64,000 bases of DNA from Nocardioides sp. S5 (GTDB lineage: Bacteria > Actinomycetota > Actinomycetes > Propionibacteriales > Nocardioidaceae): positions 3,658,001-3,722,000 of the forward strand of contig NZ_CP022296.1 in the NCBI RefSeq assembly GCF_017310035.1, given 5' to 3'. Below are positions 36,505-45,710 of the stretch, piece after piece. The notes beneath the pieces were generated by a model. That model did no database searches. It was not told the origin of the DNA and was given only the letters and a program-made list of their open reading frames with translations. A program made the position numbers and the translations under genes. Position 1 is the first letter of the stretch. Each line of letters begins with the position of its first letter.

Positions 36505-37224
36505 TCACCCCCGGCCGACGACCCGCACGCGGTCGTCGCCGCTGGCCGCGAGGACGAGGCCGAGCGACTCGTCCTCGTCCGCGGGGACCGACAGCACCAG
36601 CTGCCGGCTGGTCGCGGAGGCGAACGAGTCCGAGACGACGGGTGCGTCGAGCACGACGATGTCCTCGAGCACCGCCTCGGCACCCGCTCCGCGTCGTCCC
36701 CCGCCGACGCCGACGGTGCGGTCACCGATCACCCAGACGTCGACTCGTGAGCCGCGGACCACGTCGGGCGGCACGTGCTCGGCGGCCACGGCGATCGACA
36801 CCGCCACCGCGTCCTCGTCGGTGGCCTCCCCCAGCGCGGCCGCCGGCACGAGCTCGCCGGCCGCCAGCGGGCGGGTCAGCGTCAGGGAGGCAGGGAGCTC
36901 GTCATCGACCGCGAGGTAGCGCTCACGGTCGAGGTCGTCGCCGAAGCGGATCCGTGTCGCCTCGAGGTCGTCGGCGTCCACCGTCTGGCCGGCGACGAGG
37001 TCGGTGGAGGCCGACCAGACCTGGGTCATGTCGTCGGCGCCGGCGAGGATCCGGGCGCCGGCCACGACCGAGCCGGTGACGAGGGCGACACCGATCCACA
37101 ACCGCGGGTCACGCCAGCCCGGACGGGTGGCACGCGTCGCCGGCGGCACGTCGAGGCCCCCGGAGGTGCGGGCGGGGTCGTGGGAGGAGTTCCGAGACAG
37201 GTTCCGAGACAGGTTCCGAGACAC
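36505..37224 (-). CDS. SAF-domain protein, CpaB/RcpC-like
   Basis: 239 residues from the GTG at 37224. After a low-complexity N-terminus comes one membrane helix (LWIGVALVTGSVVAGARIL), then the SAF domain (DLVAGQTVDADDLEATRIRF to RPLAAGELVPAAAL) as in Flp pilus assembly CpaB. No convincing ribosome-binding site is seen before the GTG; a later start is possible. Forms an operon with the CpaE-like gene. Confidence 0.8.
   Translation of the reverse strand: MSRNLSRNLSRNSSHDPARTSGGLDVPPATRATRPGWRDPRLWIGVALVTGSVVAGARILAGADDMTQVWSASTDLVAGQTVDADDLEATRIRFGDDLDRERYLAVDDELPASLTLTRPLAAGELVPAAALGEATDEDAVAVSIAVAAEHVPPDVVRGSRVDVWVIGDRTVGVGGGRRGAGAEAVLEDIVVLDAPVVSDSFASATSRQLVLSVPADEDESLGLVLAASGDDRVRVVGRG
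37189..37224. repeat. three tandem 12-base units at the 5' end of the SAF gene
   Basis: GTTCCGAGACAG is present twice (37189-37200, 37201-37212) and once with a last-base change (37213-37224). Read on the minus strand it encodes a repeated SRNL/SRN from the GTG start. A change in copy number would stay in frame. Confidence 0.85.
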
Positions 37225-37324
37225 AGGGCCATCATTGCCACGCCGGGCCGAGTTCACACCTGTCTCTCCACAGGCCCCGGGAGGTCGGGCACGGGCGCGA
37301 CCGTCTCGGTGGCACCATGACCCC

Positions 37325-37576
37325 ATGGCCGACGACCCCCGCTTCCTGACGCTCGCCGACGTGGCCGAGGTGCTCAACACCTCGAGCGCGCAGGTCTACG
37401 CGCTCGTGCGTCGCGGCGACCTGCCGGCGATCAAGATCGGCGGGCGCGGCCAGTGGCGCGTGGAGCGGGTGCAGCTCGAGGACTTCATCCAGCGGATGTA
37501 CGCCGAGACGCGCAGCTTCGTCGACCAGCACCCGTTCGTCGAGGCGGACGCCGGGACGGACCCGGCCAAGGACTGA
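37325..37576 (+). CDS. BldC/excisionase-like helix-turn-helix protein
   Basis: 83 residues with an HTH_17/MerR-like DNA-binding region: FLTLADVAEVLNTSSAQVYALV, then RRGDLPAIKIGGRGQWRVER. Too small for an effector domain; probably binds as head-to-tail oligomers like BldC. It is divergent from the SAF/CpaE pair with 100 bases between, so it may regulate them. No good ribosome-binding site precedes the ATG. Confidence 0.88.
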   Translation: MADDPRFLTLADVAEVLNTSSAQVYALVRRGDLPAIKIGGRGQWRVERVQLEDFIQRMYAETRSFVDQHPFVEADAGTDPAKD

Positions 37577-39100
37577 TTAGCCGACCTTGCCGTCGAGCTC
37601 GACCTGCACGACCCGCTCCTCGCCACCTCGCAGGACCGACATCTCGACGGTCTCGCCCGGCAGGTGCGTACGGATCGCCACGATGAGGGCGATGCCGTCG
37701 TTGACCGGCTGGTCGTCGACCGAGGTGATGACGTCGTCCTGCTGGAGGCCGGCGCGCTCGGCCGGGGTGTCGGGCACGACCTCGGTGATGGTCGCGCCCT
37801 CCGCGTCGGGCTCGCCGCCGGTGCGGACCTGGGCCCCGATGACGGGGTACTCCGCCTTGCCGGTGCGCAGGATCTGGTCCACCGTCGTGCGGACCTGCTC
37901 GATCGGGATTGCGAAGCCCACGCCGATGTTGCCCGACTCGCCGGACGCACCACCGGTGGTCGCGATGGCGGAGTTGACCCCCACCACCTCCCCGGCGAGG
38001 TTGACCAGCGGACCGCCGGAGTTGCCCGGGTTGATCGCGGCGTCGGTCTGCACGGCGTTGATGTACGACGACTCGTCGTCGGACTCGCCCGACGTGGTGA
38101 CCGGCCGGTTGAGGGCGCTGACGATGCCGGAGGTGACGGTCTGGCTCAGGCCGAGCGGGGCACCGAAGGCGACGACGGACTCACCGACGCGCAGCACCTG
38201 GGACGCCCCGAGCGCGGCGGGCTCCAGCGACCCGGCGTCCTCGACGTTCAGCACGGCGAGGTCGTAGACCGCACTGCGGCCCAGCACGGTCGCCTCGCGG
38301 CGCTCACCCGCCTGGTCGATGACGATGATCGACCCGCCGTCGGCGGCAGCCGACGCGACGACGTGGTTGTTGGTGACCACGTGGCCGTCGCGGTCCAGCA
38401 CGAACCCGGAGCCGGTGGCGCCGGCGACCCGGCCGTCGAGCTCGGCGAGGATCTGCACCGTGCTCGGGAGCAGCGCCTGCGCGACGGCCGAGACCGAGCC
38501 GTTGTCCGCCTCGAGCGGCGCCGCAGCCTGGGTGCGCACTCCCCCGAGCCCGTTGTCGTTGGTGCCGCGCGGCGAGGCCAGCTCGTCCTGGAGCGCGCCG
38601 CCGGCGAGGCCGCCGAGGATGCCCACGACGAGGGCGAGGCACGCGACGGCCGGCCACACCCACAGCGAGAGCCGGCGCGTGGACGCGGCCCGGGCGTAGG
38701 GAGAACGCGCGTAGGGCGACTGGCCGTACGGAGCCTGACCGTACGGAGCCTGGCCGGAAGGGCTGGGGCCCGGACCGAACCACGGGCCGGGGCCCTGCCG
38801 CATCGGGACGGTCGGCGCGGTCGGCTCGTGGGGAGGCTGCGCGACGGACGGGGGCGGTCCGGCGAGCATCGCCTCGTCGTGGCCGTAGGGCAGGCCGTCG
38901 GGCTGCACCGCCGGCTCGGCATCGAGCGCGGGCTCGGCCCGGGGCGCGGGCTCGGCCCGGGGCGCGGGCTCAGCGCGGGGCGCGGGCTCCTCGGTCCGCG
39001 ACGCGGGGTCGCGCCACCCCGCGAGGGGCTGCGTCGGCTCCGTCCCGTCGTGGGTCGGGTCGTCGTACGCCTGGTCGTCCGGCTCGCGCTCGTCGCTCAC
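37577..39100 (-). CDS. htrA: membrane-anchored HtrA-type serine protease
   Basis: 507 residues. A long cytoplasmic, Pro/Ala-rich N-terminus contains EPAPRA repeats and PYGQ/PYAR repeats, then one membrane helix (WVWPAVACLALVVGILGGLA, about residue 155). A trypsin-like domain carries His in TNNHVV, Asp in YDLAVLNV and Ser in GNSGGPL, and a C-terminal PDZ domain ends near the stop. It degrades misfolded proteins outside the membrane. GTG at 39100 overlaps the anti-sigma stop as GTGA, putting it in the envelope-stress operon. Confidence 0.93.
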   Translation of the reverse strand: MSDEREPDDQAYDDPTHDGTEPTQPLAGWRDPASRTEEPAPRAEPAPRAEPAPRAEPALDAEPAVQPDGLPYGHDEAMLAGPPPSVAQPPHEPTAPTVPMRQGPGPWFGPGPSPSGQAPYGQAPYGQSPYARSPYARAASTRRLSLWVWPAVACLALVVGILGGLAGGALQDELASPRGTNDNGLGGVRTQAAAPLEADNGSVSAVAQALLPSTVQILAELDGRVAGATGSGFVLDRDGHVVTNNHVVASAAADGGSIIVIDQAGERREATVLGRSAVYDLAVLNVEDAGSLEPAALGASQVLRVGESVVAFGAPLGLSQTVTSGIVSALNRPVTTSGESDDESSYINAVQTDAAINPGNSGGPLVNLAGEVVGVNSAIATTGGASGESGNIGVGFAIPIEQVRTTVDQILRTGKAEYPVIGAQVRTGGEPDAEGATITEVVPDTPAERAGLQQDDVITSVDDQPVNDGIALIVAIRTHLPGETVEMSVLRGGEERVVQVELDGKVG

Positions 39101-39612
39101 GGAGCAATCTTCTCCCGGATCGCCACGAGGCGCTCGGCCAGGGGCGTCCGGGAGGGTGAGACGGGTCCGCGGGCGGACCGGTCGTCGGCGCTGACCACCG
39201 GGGTCGCCGGCATGCTCGGGCGGCTGAGGTCGGTGGTCGGCGGTCGCGGGTCCACGCGGGGCGCACCGGCGGCCCCGAGGACGAGGACACCGACGACACA
39301 GGCGCTCGCCGCGCCGCCGCCGATGGCCACCAGTCCACGGCGCGGACGGTGGCCCGCGACCGGGAAGGCGGCGGGCGTCAGCGGCGAGCCGGAGGCCGCG
39401 GCGCAGCGACCAAGCAGCGAGGTCTTGAAGTCGTGGGAGGCCGACGAGTCGCCCATCGAGAGCTGGGCGAGCTGGGTCTTGACCCAGCCCTCCTGCTCGA
39501 CGAGGTCGCGGCAGCTGTGGCAGCCATGGACGTGGCTCCAGCACCGCTCCTCCTCCTCCGGCGCTAGGCGGCCGTCGAGGAGGGCGCTGACCCGGGATCC
39601 GAGGTGGCTCAT
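39097..39612 (-). CDS. zinc-finger anti-sigma factor (RseA-like)
   Basis: 171 residues. The N-terminal zinc-binding anti-sigma motif is HVHGCHSC (H-x3-C-x2-C). One membrane-like helix ([25 protein letters not shown]) sits near residue 100, with a C-terminal tail. It would hold SigE inactive until stress. The ATG at 39612 overlaps the sigma stop as ATGA. The order sigE, anti-sigma, htrA is the same as in mycobacteria (Rv1221-Rv1223). Confidence 0.9.
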   Translation of the reverse strand: MSHLGSRVSALLDGRLAPEEEERCWSHVHGCHSCRDLVEQEGWVKTQLAQLSMGDSSASHDFKTSLLGRCAAASGSPLTPAAFPVAGHRPRRGLVAIGGGAASACVVGVLVLGAAGAPRVDPRPPTTDLSRPSMPATPVVSADDRSARGPVSPSRTPLAERLVAIREKIAP

Positions 39613-40199
39613 CCCGACACCGTCCCACGCGGGTGGTGAGGACCGGAGTAGCGCTGCCGTCCCTCGGTGGGCTCGCGATGCGCGAGGGCAGTGCGCAGCA
39701 TGGTGCGGCCGCGGTGGATGCGGGAGCGGACCGTGCCGAGCTTGGCGCCCATGATCTCGGCGATCTCCTCGTAGCTCAGGCCCTCCACGTCGCACAGCAC
39801 GACGGCGGCGCGGAAGTCCGGCGGCAGCGTGGCGAGCGCGGTCTCGATGTCGTCGTCGAAGGTCCGGTCGGCGAAGGCCAGCTCCGGGGCCGGGGTGGTG
39901 CTGGTGAGCCGGGCGGCGCGCTCGTCGGACAGCGGGTCGAAGCGGATCCGCTGCTTGCGACGCGCACCGTCGAGGAAGAGGTTGGTGGTGATGCGGTGCA
40001 GCCAGCCCTCGAACGTGCCGGGGGTGTAGGTGTCGAGCGACCGGAACACGCGCACGAAGACCTCCTGCGTGAGGTCCTCGGCGTCGGGCCGGTTGCCGGT
40101 GAGGCGGTAGGCCAGGCGGAAGACGCGGTCGGAGTGCTGCTCGACGACCTCGTCCCAGGTCGGGACCTGACTCGTGGTGGTGCCGACCTGCTCGCCCAC
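39609..40199 (-). CDS. sigE: ECF sigma factor, SigE family
   Basis: 196 residues. Region 2 spans [15 protein letters not shown] and [14 protein letters not shown], and region 4 [20 protein letters not shown] with the helix-turn-helix [15 protein letters not shown]. Strong resemblance to mycobacterial SigE throughout. GTG at 40199 has AGGGAG five bases before it; an in-frame GTG at 40271 would add 24 residues. Controls envelope and redox stress genes, released by the zinc-finger anti-sigma factor encoded next. A possible self-recognised promoter lies at 40257-40284. Confidence 0.93.
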   Translation of the reverse strand: MGEQVGTTTSQVPTWDEVVEQHSDRVFRLAYRLTGNRPDAEDLTQEVFVRVFRSLDTYTPGTFEGWLHRITTNLFLDGARRKQRIRFDPLSDERAARLTSTTPAPELAFADRTFDDDIETALATLPPDFRAAVVLCDVEGLSYEEIAEIMGAKLGTVRSRIHRGRTMLRTALAHREPTEGRQRYSGPHHPRGTVSG

Positions 40200-40256
40200 G
40201 GGCGCTCCCTGGCTCGACTTCCTCGACCGCAGCTGCAACGGTTCGCTGTCCTTCCT

Positions 40257-40284
40257 GACGCTAGGCGTCACGCCTGAGAGTTCC
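40257..40284 (-). promoter_or_regulatory. candidate SigE-type promoter of sigE
   Basis: On the minus strand GGAAC (40284-40280) and CGTC (40260-40257) resemble ECF/SigE -35 and -10 elements. The spacer of 19 bases is longer than the usual 15-18, so support is weak. It would place transcription start upstream of the GTG at 40199 but not that at 40271. Confidence 0.3.
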
Positions 40285-40423
40285 CTGTGAACCTCATGCG
40301 GTCCACCCAAGAACTTCGGGGGTCCGGCCACCCGCGGTGTCGCGGGCGCACTGCCTCCAACGAGCGGGGTGGTGCGTGTGTTCCCGGCCACGCGCGACGC
40401 CGGGCGCGCGATAGAGTCCGCCC

Positions 40424-41083
40424 GTGCCCCACCACACCACCCCGATCAAGCCCGCGAGCTGGTCCTACGCCGAGTCGTTCGTGGCCGAGGACGAGATCCT
40501 GGCCGCCGCCCGCAGCCGTGCCGACGAGGTGGGCGTCTCGCCCGTCGGTCCCGGCGTGGGAGCCGCGTTGCGCTTCCTGGCCTCCGTGCTCGACGCCCGC
40601 GCCGTCGTGGAGATCGGCACCGGCACGGGCGTCTCCGGGCTCTGGCTGCTGCGCGGCATGCGCGCCGACGGCGTGCTGACGACGGTGGACATCGAGGCCG
40701 AGCACCAGCGCCTGGCCAAGGAGACGTTCACCGAGGCCGGGATCCCCGGCAACCGTGCCCGCACCATCGCCGGTGCCGGGCTCGACGTGCTCCCCCGCCT
40801 CACCGATGGCCACTACGACCTCGTCTTCTGCGACGGCGACAAGCGTGAGTACGCCGCCTACCTCAAGGAGGCCCTGCGCCTGCTGCGCCCCGGGGGCATC
40901 GTGGCCTTCGACAACGCCCTGTGGCACGACCGCGTCGCGGACCCGGCGCAGCGCGACGACGAGACCGTCACCATCCGCGAGCTCGGTCGCACGATCCTCG
41001 AGCACGAGGCGCTGGTGCCGGTGCTGCTGCCCGTCGGCGACGGCCTGCTGGCGGCCAAGAAGGAGTGGGCGCCGGAGGCCTGA
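40424..41083 (+). CDS. class I SAM O-methyltransferase
   Basis: 219 residues. SAM-binding motif [17 protein letters not shown] (about residues 62-77), acidic motif TTVDIE and the FCDGDKREY region fit the caffeoyl-CoA/catechol-type O-methyltransferases. Divergent from sigE, as Rv1220c is from sigE in mycobacteria. Substrate unknown. GTG start at 40424. Confidence 0.9.
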   Translation: MPHHTTPIKPASWSYAESFVAEDEILAAARSRADEVGVSPVGPGVGAALRFLASVLDARAVVEIGTGTGVSGLWLLRGMRADGVLTTVDIEAEHQRLAKETFTEAGIPGNRARTIAGAGLDVLPRLTDGHYDLVFCDGDKREYAAYLKEALRLLRPGGIVAFDNALWHDRVADPAQRDDETVTIRELGRTILEHEALVPVLLPVGDGLLAAKKEWAPEA

Positions 41084-41104
41084 CCCCGGGCCCCTGGGCG
41101 GCGC

Positions 41105-41443
41105 TCAGGCGCGCGGTGCGGCGACGAAGCCGTCCCAGCCCTCGGCGACCGCGACGATGTCGCACGCCTCGACGAGGACCGGCGACGAGCCGATGATGCG
41201 CGACCCCGGCGACTCGTCCGCGCCCGCGGTGAAGGTGCGCTGGAACTCCTCGCGCGCCTCGTCGGTCGCGAAGACGTAGCAGCCCTCGAACCACTCCCCC
41301 GGCACGCACCGCCACGTCTTGAAGCGCAGCCCGGACATGCCGGTGAAGCGCGCGTGCGAGGTCTCCGCGACGTAGGTCGCGAGCTCCTGCTCCACGCCCT
41401 CGGCGGCGTCGACGAGCGACCAGCGGACCGTGAGGCCCAGCAT
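41105..41443 (-). CDS. YdhR-like ferredoxin-fold protein
   Basis: 112 residues with a dimeric alpha/beta-barrel pattern: GLTVRWSLVDAAEG, then FTGMSGLRFKTWR and FEGCYVFATDEAREEFQRTF, as in YdhR/ABM-like small monooxygenase-fold proteins. No catalytic residue is obvious. Ends 22 bases after the convergent methyltransferase stop. Family call is from pattern only. Confidence 0.6.
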   Translation of the reverse strand: MLGLTVRWSLVDAAEGVEQELATYVAETSHARFTGMSGLRFKTWRCVPGEWFEGCYVFATDEAREEFQRTFTAGADESPGSRIIGSSPVLVEACDIVAVAEGWDGFVAAPRA

Positions 41444-41459
41444 CAGCCGAGGCCCTGCA

Positions 41460-42992
41460 TCAGGCGATCCCGGCCAGGGGGTCCTCGGAGCCCAGCCAGG
41501 CGAGCAGCAGCCGGGGCCCGAAGCCGCTGGGTCCGGCCGTCCACTCGTGACGGTCGGCCGGGGACTCGGCGGCAGAGGCGAAGTCGACGTGCGCCCAGGG
41601 GACGTCGCCGGCGAAGTGCTGGAGGAACAGGGCCGCGGTGATCGCGCCCGCGCCCCCGGCGGCGTTGTCGCCGTCGGCGATCTTGGACGCGACGCGCTCC
41701 TCGTAGTCCTTGACCAGCGGCATCCGCCAGACGCTCTCGCCCGAGGCGGACGCGGCTGCCTCGACCTGCGCGGCGAGGCCCTCGTGGTTGGCGAAGTAGC
41801 CGCCGGTCCACTGCCCGAGCGAGACCTTCATCGCGCCGGTCAGGGTGGCGACGTCGACCAGGACGGTCGGCGCGAGCTCGGAGACGGCGTACGCCATCGC
41901 GTCGGCGAGGACGAGACGGCCCTCGGCGTCGGTGTTGTTGACCTCGGAGGTGCGTCCGCCGAAGTGGGTGATCACGTCACCGGGGCGCATGGCCGTGCCG
42001 CTGACGGCGTTCTCGGCCGCCGGGACCAGACCGATGACGCGCACCGGGCAGTCGACGTCGCGCAGGGCGCCCATGGCGGCGATGACCGCGCCGCCGCCGC
42101 TCATGTCGCGCTTCATCGTCAGCATGCCCTCGCTGGGCTTGATGTCGAGACCACCGGTGTCGAAGGTGATGCCCTTGCCGACGAGGACGACGGTGGGGAC
42201 CTTCTTCGTCGCCCCGCGGGGGGTGTAGTCCATGCGGATCAGGCGCGGTCCGTGGGCCGAGGCGCCGCCGACGGCGAGGATGCCGCCGAACCCCTCGGCG
42301 GCGAGCTGGTCGGTGTCCCAGACGCGCACCTCGAGGCCTGCGGCCTCGCCGACCTCGACGGCCTGCTCGGCCAGCCACGCGGGTGTCTTCAGGTTCGCCG
42401 GGACCGTGGCCAGCGCCCGCGAGCGCCACCCGGCCCCGCCGAGGGCGATCGCCCGGGCGAGCTCGTCGTCGGCACCGTCGTCGGTGACGTCGGCCAGCAC
42501 GATGCGCGCGACCGGCCGCTCACGCGGTCCGGTGGAGCGCCAGTGGAAGGCGAACGAGCCGAGCATGGCCCCGACCACGAAGGCACCGAGCCCGTCCTCG
42601 GGCGCGATCGCCGCGACCGAGGTGACGACGCTGACGCGGTCCTTGGTCGCCCGCGCCAGGGCGGCGCCGGCGCGCCGGAAGTCGGTCACCGAGGCCTCAC
42701 CCACACCGACGAGGAGCACGACGCTCACGTCGTCGGCCGACGGGAGACCGGCCACGGGGACCGTGGTGACCTCACCCGTGCGCCCGGTGGCCCGGGCGGC
42801 CTCGAGCGCGGCGAGGAGGTCGGTCCCGAGGAGCTCCGAGGCCTCGTCGGCGCCGGGCCCGAGCAGGGGTCCGTCGTCGCCGGGGAGGACCGGGAAGGCC
42901 CAGACCTCGGCGCCACCGACCTGGTGGGGAAGCGCCGGGCTGAGGGCGAACTCGGGCGGGGAGACCTGCGTCGGCAGCTGGGGGATGGCCAC
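41460..42992 (-). CDS. pepA: leucyl aminopeptidase (M17)
   Basis: 510 residues. C-terminal catalytic domain with VLVGKGITFDTGGLDIKP, KRDMSGGGAV and NNTDAEGRLVLADAM, carrying the two-metal ligands (Lys, Asp, Asp, Glu). The N-terminal macro-like domain occupies about residues 1-170. Removes N-terminal residues from peptides in the cytoplasm. GTG at 42992 follows the DUF3117 stop after 2 bases, so the genes are likely co-transcribed. Confidence 0.93.
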   Translation of the reverse strand: MAIPQLPTQVSPPEFALSPALPHQVGGAEVWAFPVLPGDDGPLLGPGADEASELLGTDLLAALEAARATGRTGEVTTVPVAGLPSADDVSVVLLVGVGEASVTDFRRAGAALARATKDRVSVVTSVAAIAPEDGLGAFVVGAMLGSFAFHWRSTGPRERPVARIVLADVTDDGADDELARAIALGGAGWRSRALATVPANLKTPAWLAEQAVEVGEAAGLEVRVWDTDQLAAEGFGGILAVGGASAHGPRLIRMDYTPRGATKKVPTVVLVGKGITFDTGGLDIKPSEGMLTMKRDMSGGGAVIAAMGALRDVDCPVRVIGLVPAAENAVSGTAMRPGDVITHFGGRTSEVNNTDAEGRLVLADAMAYAVSELAPTVLVDVATLTGAMKVSLGQWTGGYFANHEGLAAQVEAAASASGESVWRMPLVKDYEERVASKIADGDNAAGGAGAITAALFLQHFAGDVPWAHVDFASAAESPADRHEWTAGPSGFGPRLLLAWLGSEDPLAGIA

Positions 42993-42994
42993 GA

Positions 42995-43162
42995 TCAGCC
43001 GACGACGTCCTTGAGGGCGTCGCCGAGAGCGCGTGCCTCGTCGGCGTTCAGCTCGACGACCAGACGCCCACCGCCCTCGAGCGGGACGCGCATGACGATG
43101 CCGCGCCCCTCCTTGGTGACCTCGAGGGGTCCGTCGCCCGTGCGGGGCTTCATGGCGGCCAT
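42995..43162 (-). CDS. DUF3117 protein, 55 aa
   Basis: Starts AAMKPRTGDGPLEVTKEGRG and continues with GGGRLVVELNADEARALGDA, matching a small conserved actinobacterial family almost along its length. AGAGG precedes the ATG at 43162. No known function. Immediately upstream of pepA. Confidence 0.9.
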   Translation of the reverse strand: MAAMKPRTGDGPLEVTKEGRGIVMRVPLEGGGRLVVELNADEARALGDALKDVVG

Positions 43163-43346
43163 CGGCGCACCTCTTCCTGTTCTGCCATCGGTTCGGCGAT
43201 GGTGGCTCATCACATGCGAATCGAGGCGGCTGAGTCGTGCCTGGCCACCTCGATCGGCGTCGTACTCCTCCATTATCCCCCATGAACGGGGTGATCGGCA
43301 CCACAGGGCACCCGGACAGGCGAACTGCGTCGGGCAGACTGCCCCC

Positions 43347-44144
43347 ATGACCAGCCCTGCTCCCGTCCTCCTCGACGTCTCCGACGCCGTCGCGACCATC
43401 ACCCTCAACCGGCCCGAGGCGATGAACGGCCTCGACGTCGCCACCAAGGACCTGCTCCTCGAGACCGTGCGACGCGTCGCCGACGACCCGGCCGTGCGCT
43501 GCGTCGTGCTCACCGGCAGCGGCCGCGCGTTCTGCGTCGGGCAGGACCTCAAGGAGCACCTCGCGGGCCTCACCGGAGAGGCCGACGTGCCGCTGTCGGA
43601 CACGGTGGAGAAGCACTACAACCCGATCATGCTGGCGCTGTCCACGATGCCGAAGCCCGTGATCGCCGCGGTCAACGGCGTCGCCGCAGGCGCCGGGGCG
43701 AGCCTGGCATTCGCCGCCGACTTCCGGATCCTGGTCGACACGGCCGGCTACAACACCTCCTTCGCCGGGGTCGCGCTGTCCTGCGACACCGGGTCGAGCT
43801 GGACGCTGCCTCGCCTGGTCGGCCGCGCCAGGGCGATGGAGCTGCTCTACTTCCCCCGCACCGTCCCGGCCGCCGAGGCGCTCGAGCTCGGCCTGGCCAC
43901 GCAGGTCGTGCCGGAGGCCGAGCTGGCCGCCACTGTCGGGCAGCTCGCGGCGCGCCTCGCCGCGGGACCGACCGTCGCGTTCGGCTCGATCCGGCAGGCA
44001 GTGGCGTACGCCGCCTCGCACCCGCTCGAGGAGGCCCTGACCTTCGAGGCGGAGAAGATGGCGCTCACTGGCGGCACCGAGGACCACCTCGCCGCCGTCA
44101 CGGCCTTCATGGCCAAGGAGAAGCCGGTCTTCCGGGGCTGCTGA
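43347..44144 (+). CDS. enoyl-CoA hydratase/isomerase
   Basis: 265 residues with the crotonase fold: ITLNRPEAMNGLD at the N-terminus, the oxyanion-hole region SGRAFCVGQDL and VNGVAAGAGASLAFAADFRI, as in PaaG-type enzymes (Asp in the catalytic loop region DTGSSWTLPRLVG). Hydrates or isomerises enoyl-CoA esters in beta-oxidation or phenylacetate-type pathways. No pathway partners flank it, so the exact substrate is open. Confidence 0.9.
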   Translation: MTSPAPVLLDVSDAVATITLNRPEAMNGLDVATKDLLLETVRRVADDPAVRCVVLTGSGRAFCVGQDLKEHLAGLTGEADVPLSDTVEKHYNPIMLALSTMPKPVIAAVNGVAAGAGASLAFAADFRILVDTAGYNTSFAGVALSCDTGSSWTLPRLVGRARAMELLYFPRTVPAAEALELGLATQVVPEAELAATVGQLAARLAAGPTVAFGSIRQAVAYAASHPLEEALTFEAEKMALTGGTEDHLAAVTAFMAKEKPVFRGC

Positions 44145-44195
44145 TGCGAGGGGGTCAGCCGCGCGCGGTCCGGTCCCGGCACCGGCTGCGGGCCA

Positions 44196-44618
44196 TCAGA
44201 CCGCTGCGGTGAGGTAGGCGTAGGTGAAGACCAGCACGCCGACCACCATGCCGAGGTGGGCCAGCAGGGAGAGGCCGGGCCCGTCGCTCCAGCTGTCGCC
44301 CGCCGCGGCGGGCACGTGCCGACCACGCGACGGCAGCCAGCGCGCCAGGACCAGCAGTCCGCAGATGGCGGTCACCCACCAGCAGGCGATCGCCAGGATG
44401 CCCACGAACGGACCGCCGACGAACGAGTCCTCCGGGGCCACGAGCACCCCCAGCCACAGCACCAGCGCGAGCGTGCCGGACACGAAGTGGGCGAGCGGCA
44501 CCCGCCTGCTGATCGCGAACTGCCCGGCCGCCGCGTCATTCCGCAGGCGGAGGCGGGTCAGCACGATCGCCACGGCGGCGAGTGCCGTGAGGATCCACAC
44601 GACGATCGGGAACGACAT
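44196..44618 (-). CDS. four-helix membrane protein, 140 aa
   Basis: Four predicted membrane helices: FPIVVWILTALAAVAIVLT, FVSGTLALVLWLGVLVA, FVGILAIACWWVTAICGLLVLA and LLAHLGMVVGVLVFTYAYLTA. No known motif or family recognised. Lies 16 bases after the stop of the DivIVA-domain gene on the same strand and may close that operon. Confidence 0.7.
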   Translation of the reverse strand: MSFPIVVWILTALAAVAIVLTRLRLRNDAAAGQFAISRRVPLAHFVSGTLALVLWLGVLVAPEDSFVGGPFVGILAIACWWVTAICGLLVLARWLPSRGRHVPAAAGDSWSDGPGLSLLAHLGMVVGVLVFTYAYLTAAV

Positions 44619-44634
44619 GGCCGTGCAGTCTGCC

Positions 44635-44943
44635 CTAGTCGCGAGCCGGCTCGCCAGACGAGCCGTCGGCGGTGGGGCCGTGGTCGGTCCGGTCCTCACG
44701 CCGGTCCTCGAGCTCGGTGGCCAGGCGCGCGAGCAGCGCGTCGACGTCGGACATCCGGTAGCCGCGCAGCGCGAGGGGGAACCGCACCCGGCGCAGGTCC
44801 CGCGCCTCCAGGGACCGGTCCTGGGGCAGCGCGAGGTCGGGGCGGTCGCCGTACGCCGGTGCCATGGACCCACCGTGGCCGGAGGCCACCATCGCCACGC
44901 CGGCCATGGCGAGGACGATCAGCGCCGCGAACAGCCACATCAT
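44635..44943 (-). CDS. DivIVA-domain membrane protein
   Basis: 102 residues: an N-terminal membrane helix (WLFAALIVLAMAGVAMVA), then a DivIVA-like motif (RRVRFPLALRGYRMSDVDALLARL). The DivIVA family binds curved membranes at poles and septa; such small versions in actinobacteria are uncharacterised. ATG at 44943 overlaps the LOG gene stop as ATGA. Confidence 0.8.
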   Translation of the reverse strand: MMWLFAALIVLAMAGVAMVASGHGGSMAPAYGDRPDLALPQDRSLEARDLRRVRFPLALRGYRMSDVDALLARLATELEDRREDRTDHGPTADGSSGEPARD

Positions 44944-45710
44944 TCGGGACGCTCCGGGGGCGGCGTGGGGAAGCGGTCCTGGCGGGCGGCGACCATCAGC
45001 GCCACGGCCTCGTCGACGTCGTCGGTCACCACGAGCATGTCGAGGTCCGCAGCGTTGATCTTGCCCTCGGCGAGCACCGTGCCGCGCAGCCAGTCGAGCA
45101 GACCCTGCCAGTAGGACCTGCCGATCAGCACGATCGGGAACGAGGTGACCTTCCGGGTCTGCACCAGCGTGAGCGCCTCGAACAGCTCGTCGAAGGTGCC
45201 GAGCCCGCCGGGCAGCACCACGAAGCCCTGGGAGTACTTGACGAACATGGTCTTGCGGGCGAAGAAGTAGCGGAAGTTGATGCCCTTGTCGACCCACTGG
45301 TTGAGGCCGGACTCGAAGGGCAGCTCGATGCCGAGACCCACGCTGACTCCCCCGGCCTCGCAGGCGCCCTTGTTGGCCGCCTCCATCGCGCCGGGGCCGC
45401 CACCGGTGATCACCGCGAAGCCGGCCTCGACCAGCTTGCGGCCCGCCTCCTCGCCGATCGCGTAGAACGGGTGGTCGGCCGGGGTGCGGGCCGAGCCGAA
45501 GACGGCGATCGCCGGCCCGAGCTCGGCGAGCGCGCCGAAGCCCTCGACGAACTCGGCCTGGATGCGGAGCACGCGCCACGGGTCGGTGTGGACCCAGTCG
45601 CTGGGCCCGCGCGAGTCGAGCAGGCGCTGGTCGGTGGTGGTGCCCTCCTCGACCTGGCTGCGGCGCGTCATGACCGGACCCTTCATCCGGTCGTGCGAGC
45701 GGTCACTCAT
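44940..45710 (-). CDS. LOG/TIGR00730-family Rossmann protein
   Basis: 256 residues with both signature motifs: GGGPGAMEAANKGA (substrate phosphate loop) and PGGLGTFDELFEAL (PGGxGTxxE). Family members release free cytokinin-type bases from nucleotide 5'-monophosphates or act as related phosphoribohydrolases; the real substrate in this group is often purine nucleotides. Coupled by ATGA to dapE upstream and to the DivIVA gene downstream. Confidence 0.9.
   Translation of the reverse strand: MSDRSHDRMKGPVMTRRSQVEEGTTTDQRLLDSRGPSDWVHTDPWRVLRIQAEFVEGFGALAELGPAIAVFGSARTPADHPFYAIGEEAGRKLVEAGFAVITGGGPGAMEAANKGACEAGGVSVGLGIELPFESGLNQWVDKGINFRYFFARKTMFVKYSQGFVVLPGGLGTFDELFEALTLVQTRKVTSFPIVLIGRSYWQGLLDWLRGTVLAEGKINAADLDMLVVTDDVDEAVALMVAARQDRFPTPPPERPE

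Noticed and set aside
38240..39100. EPAPRA and PYGQ/PYAR repeats in HtrA as a possible repeat array
   Set aside because: Short degenerate in-frame protein repeats of a low-complexity cytoplasmic region, common in actinobacterial membrane proteases; no CRISPR-like spacing.
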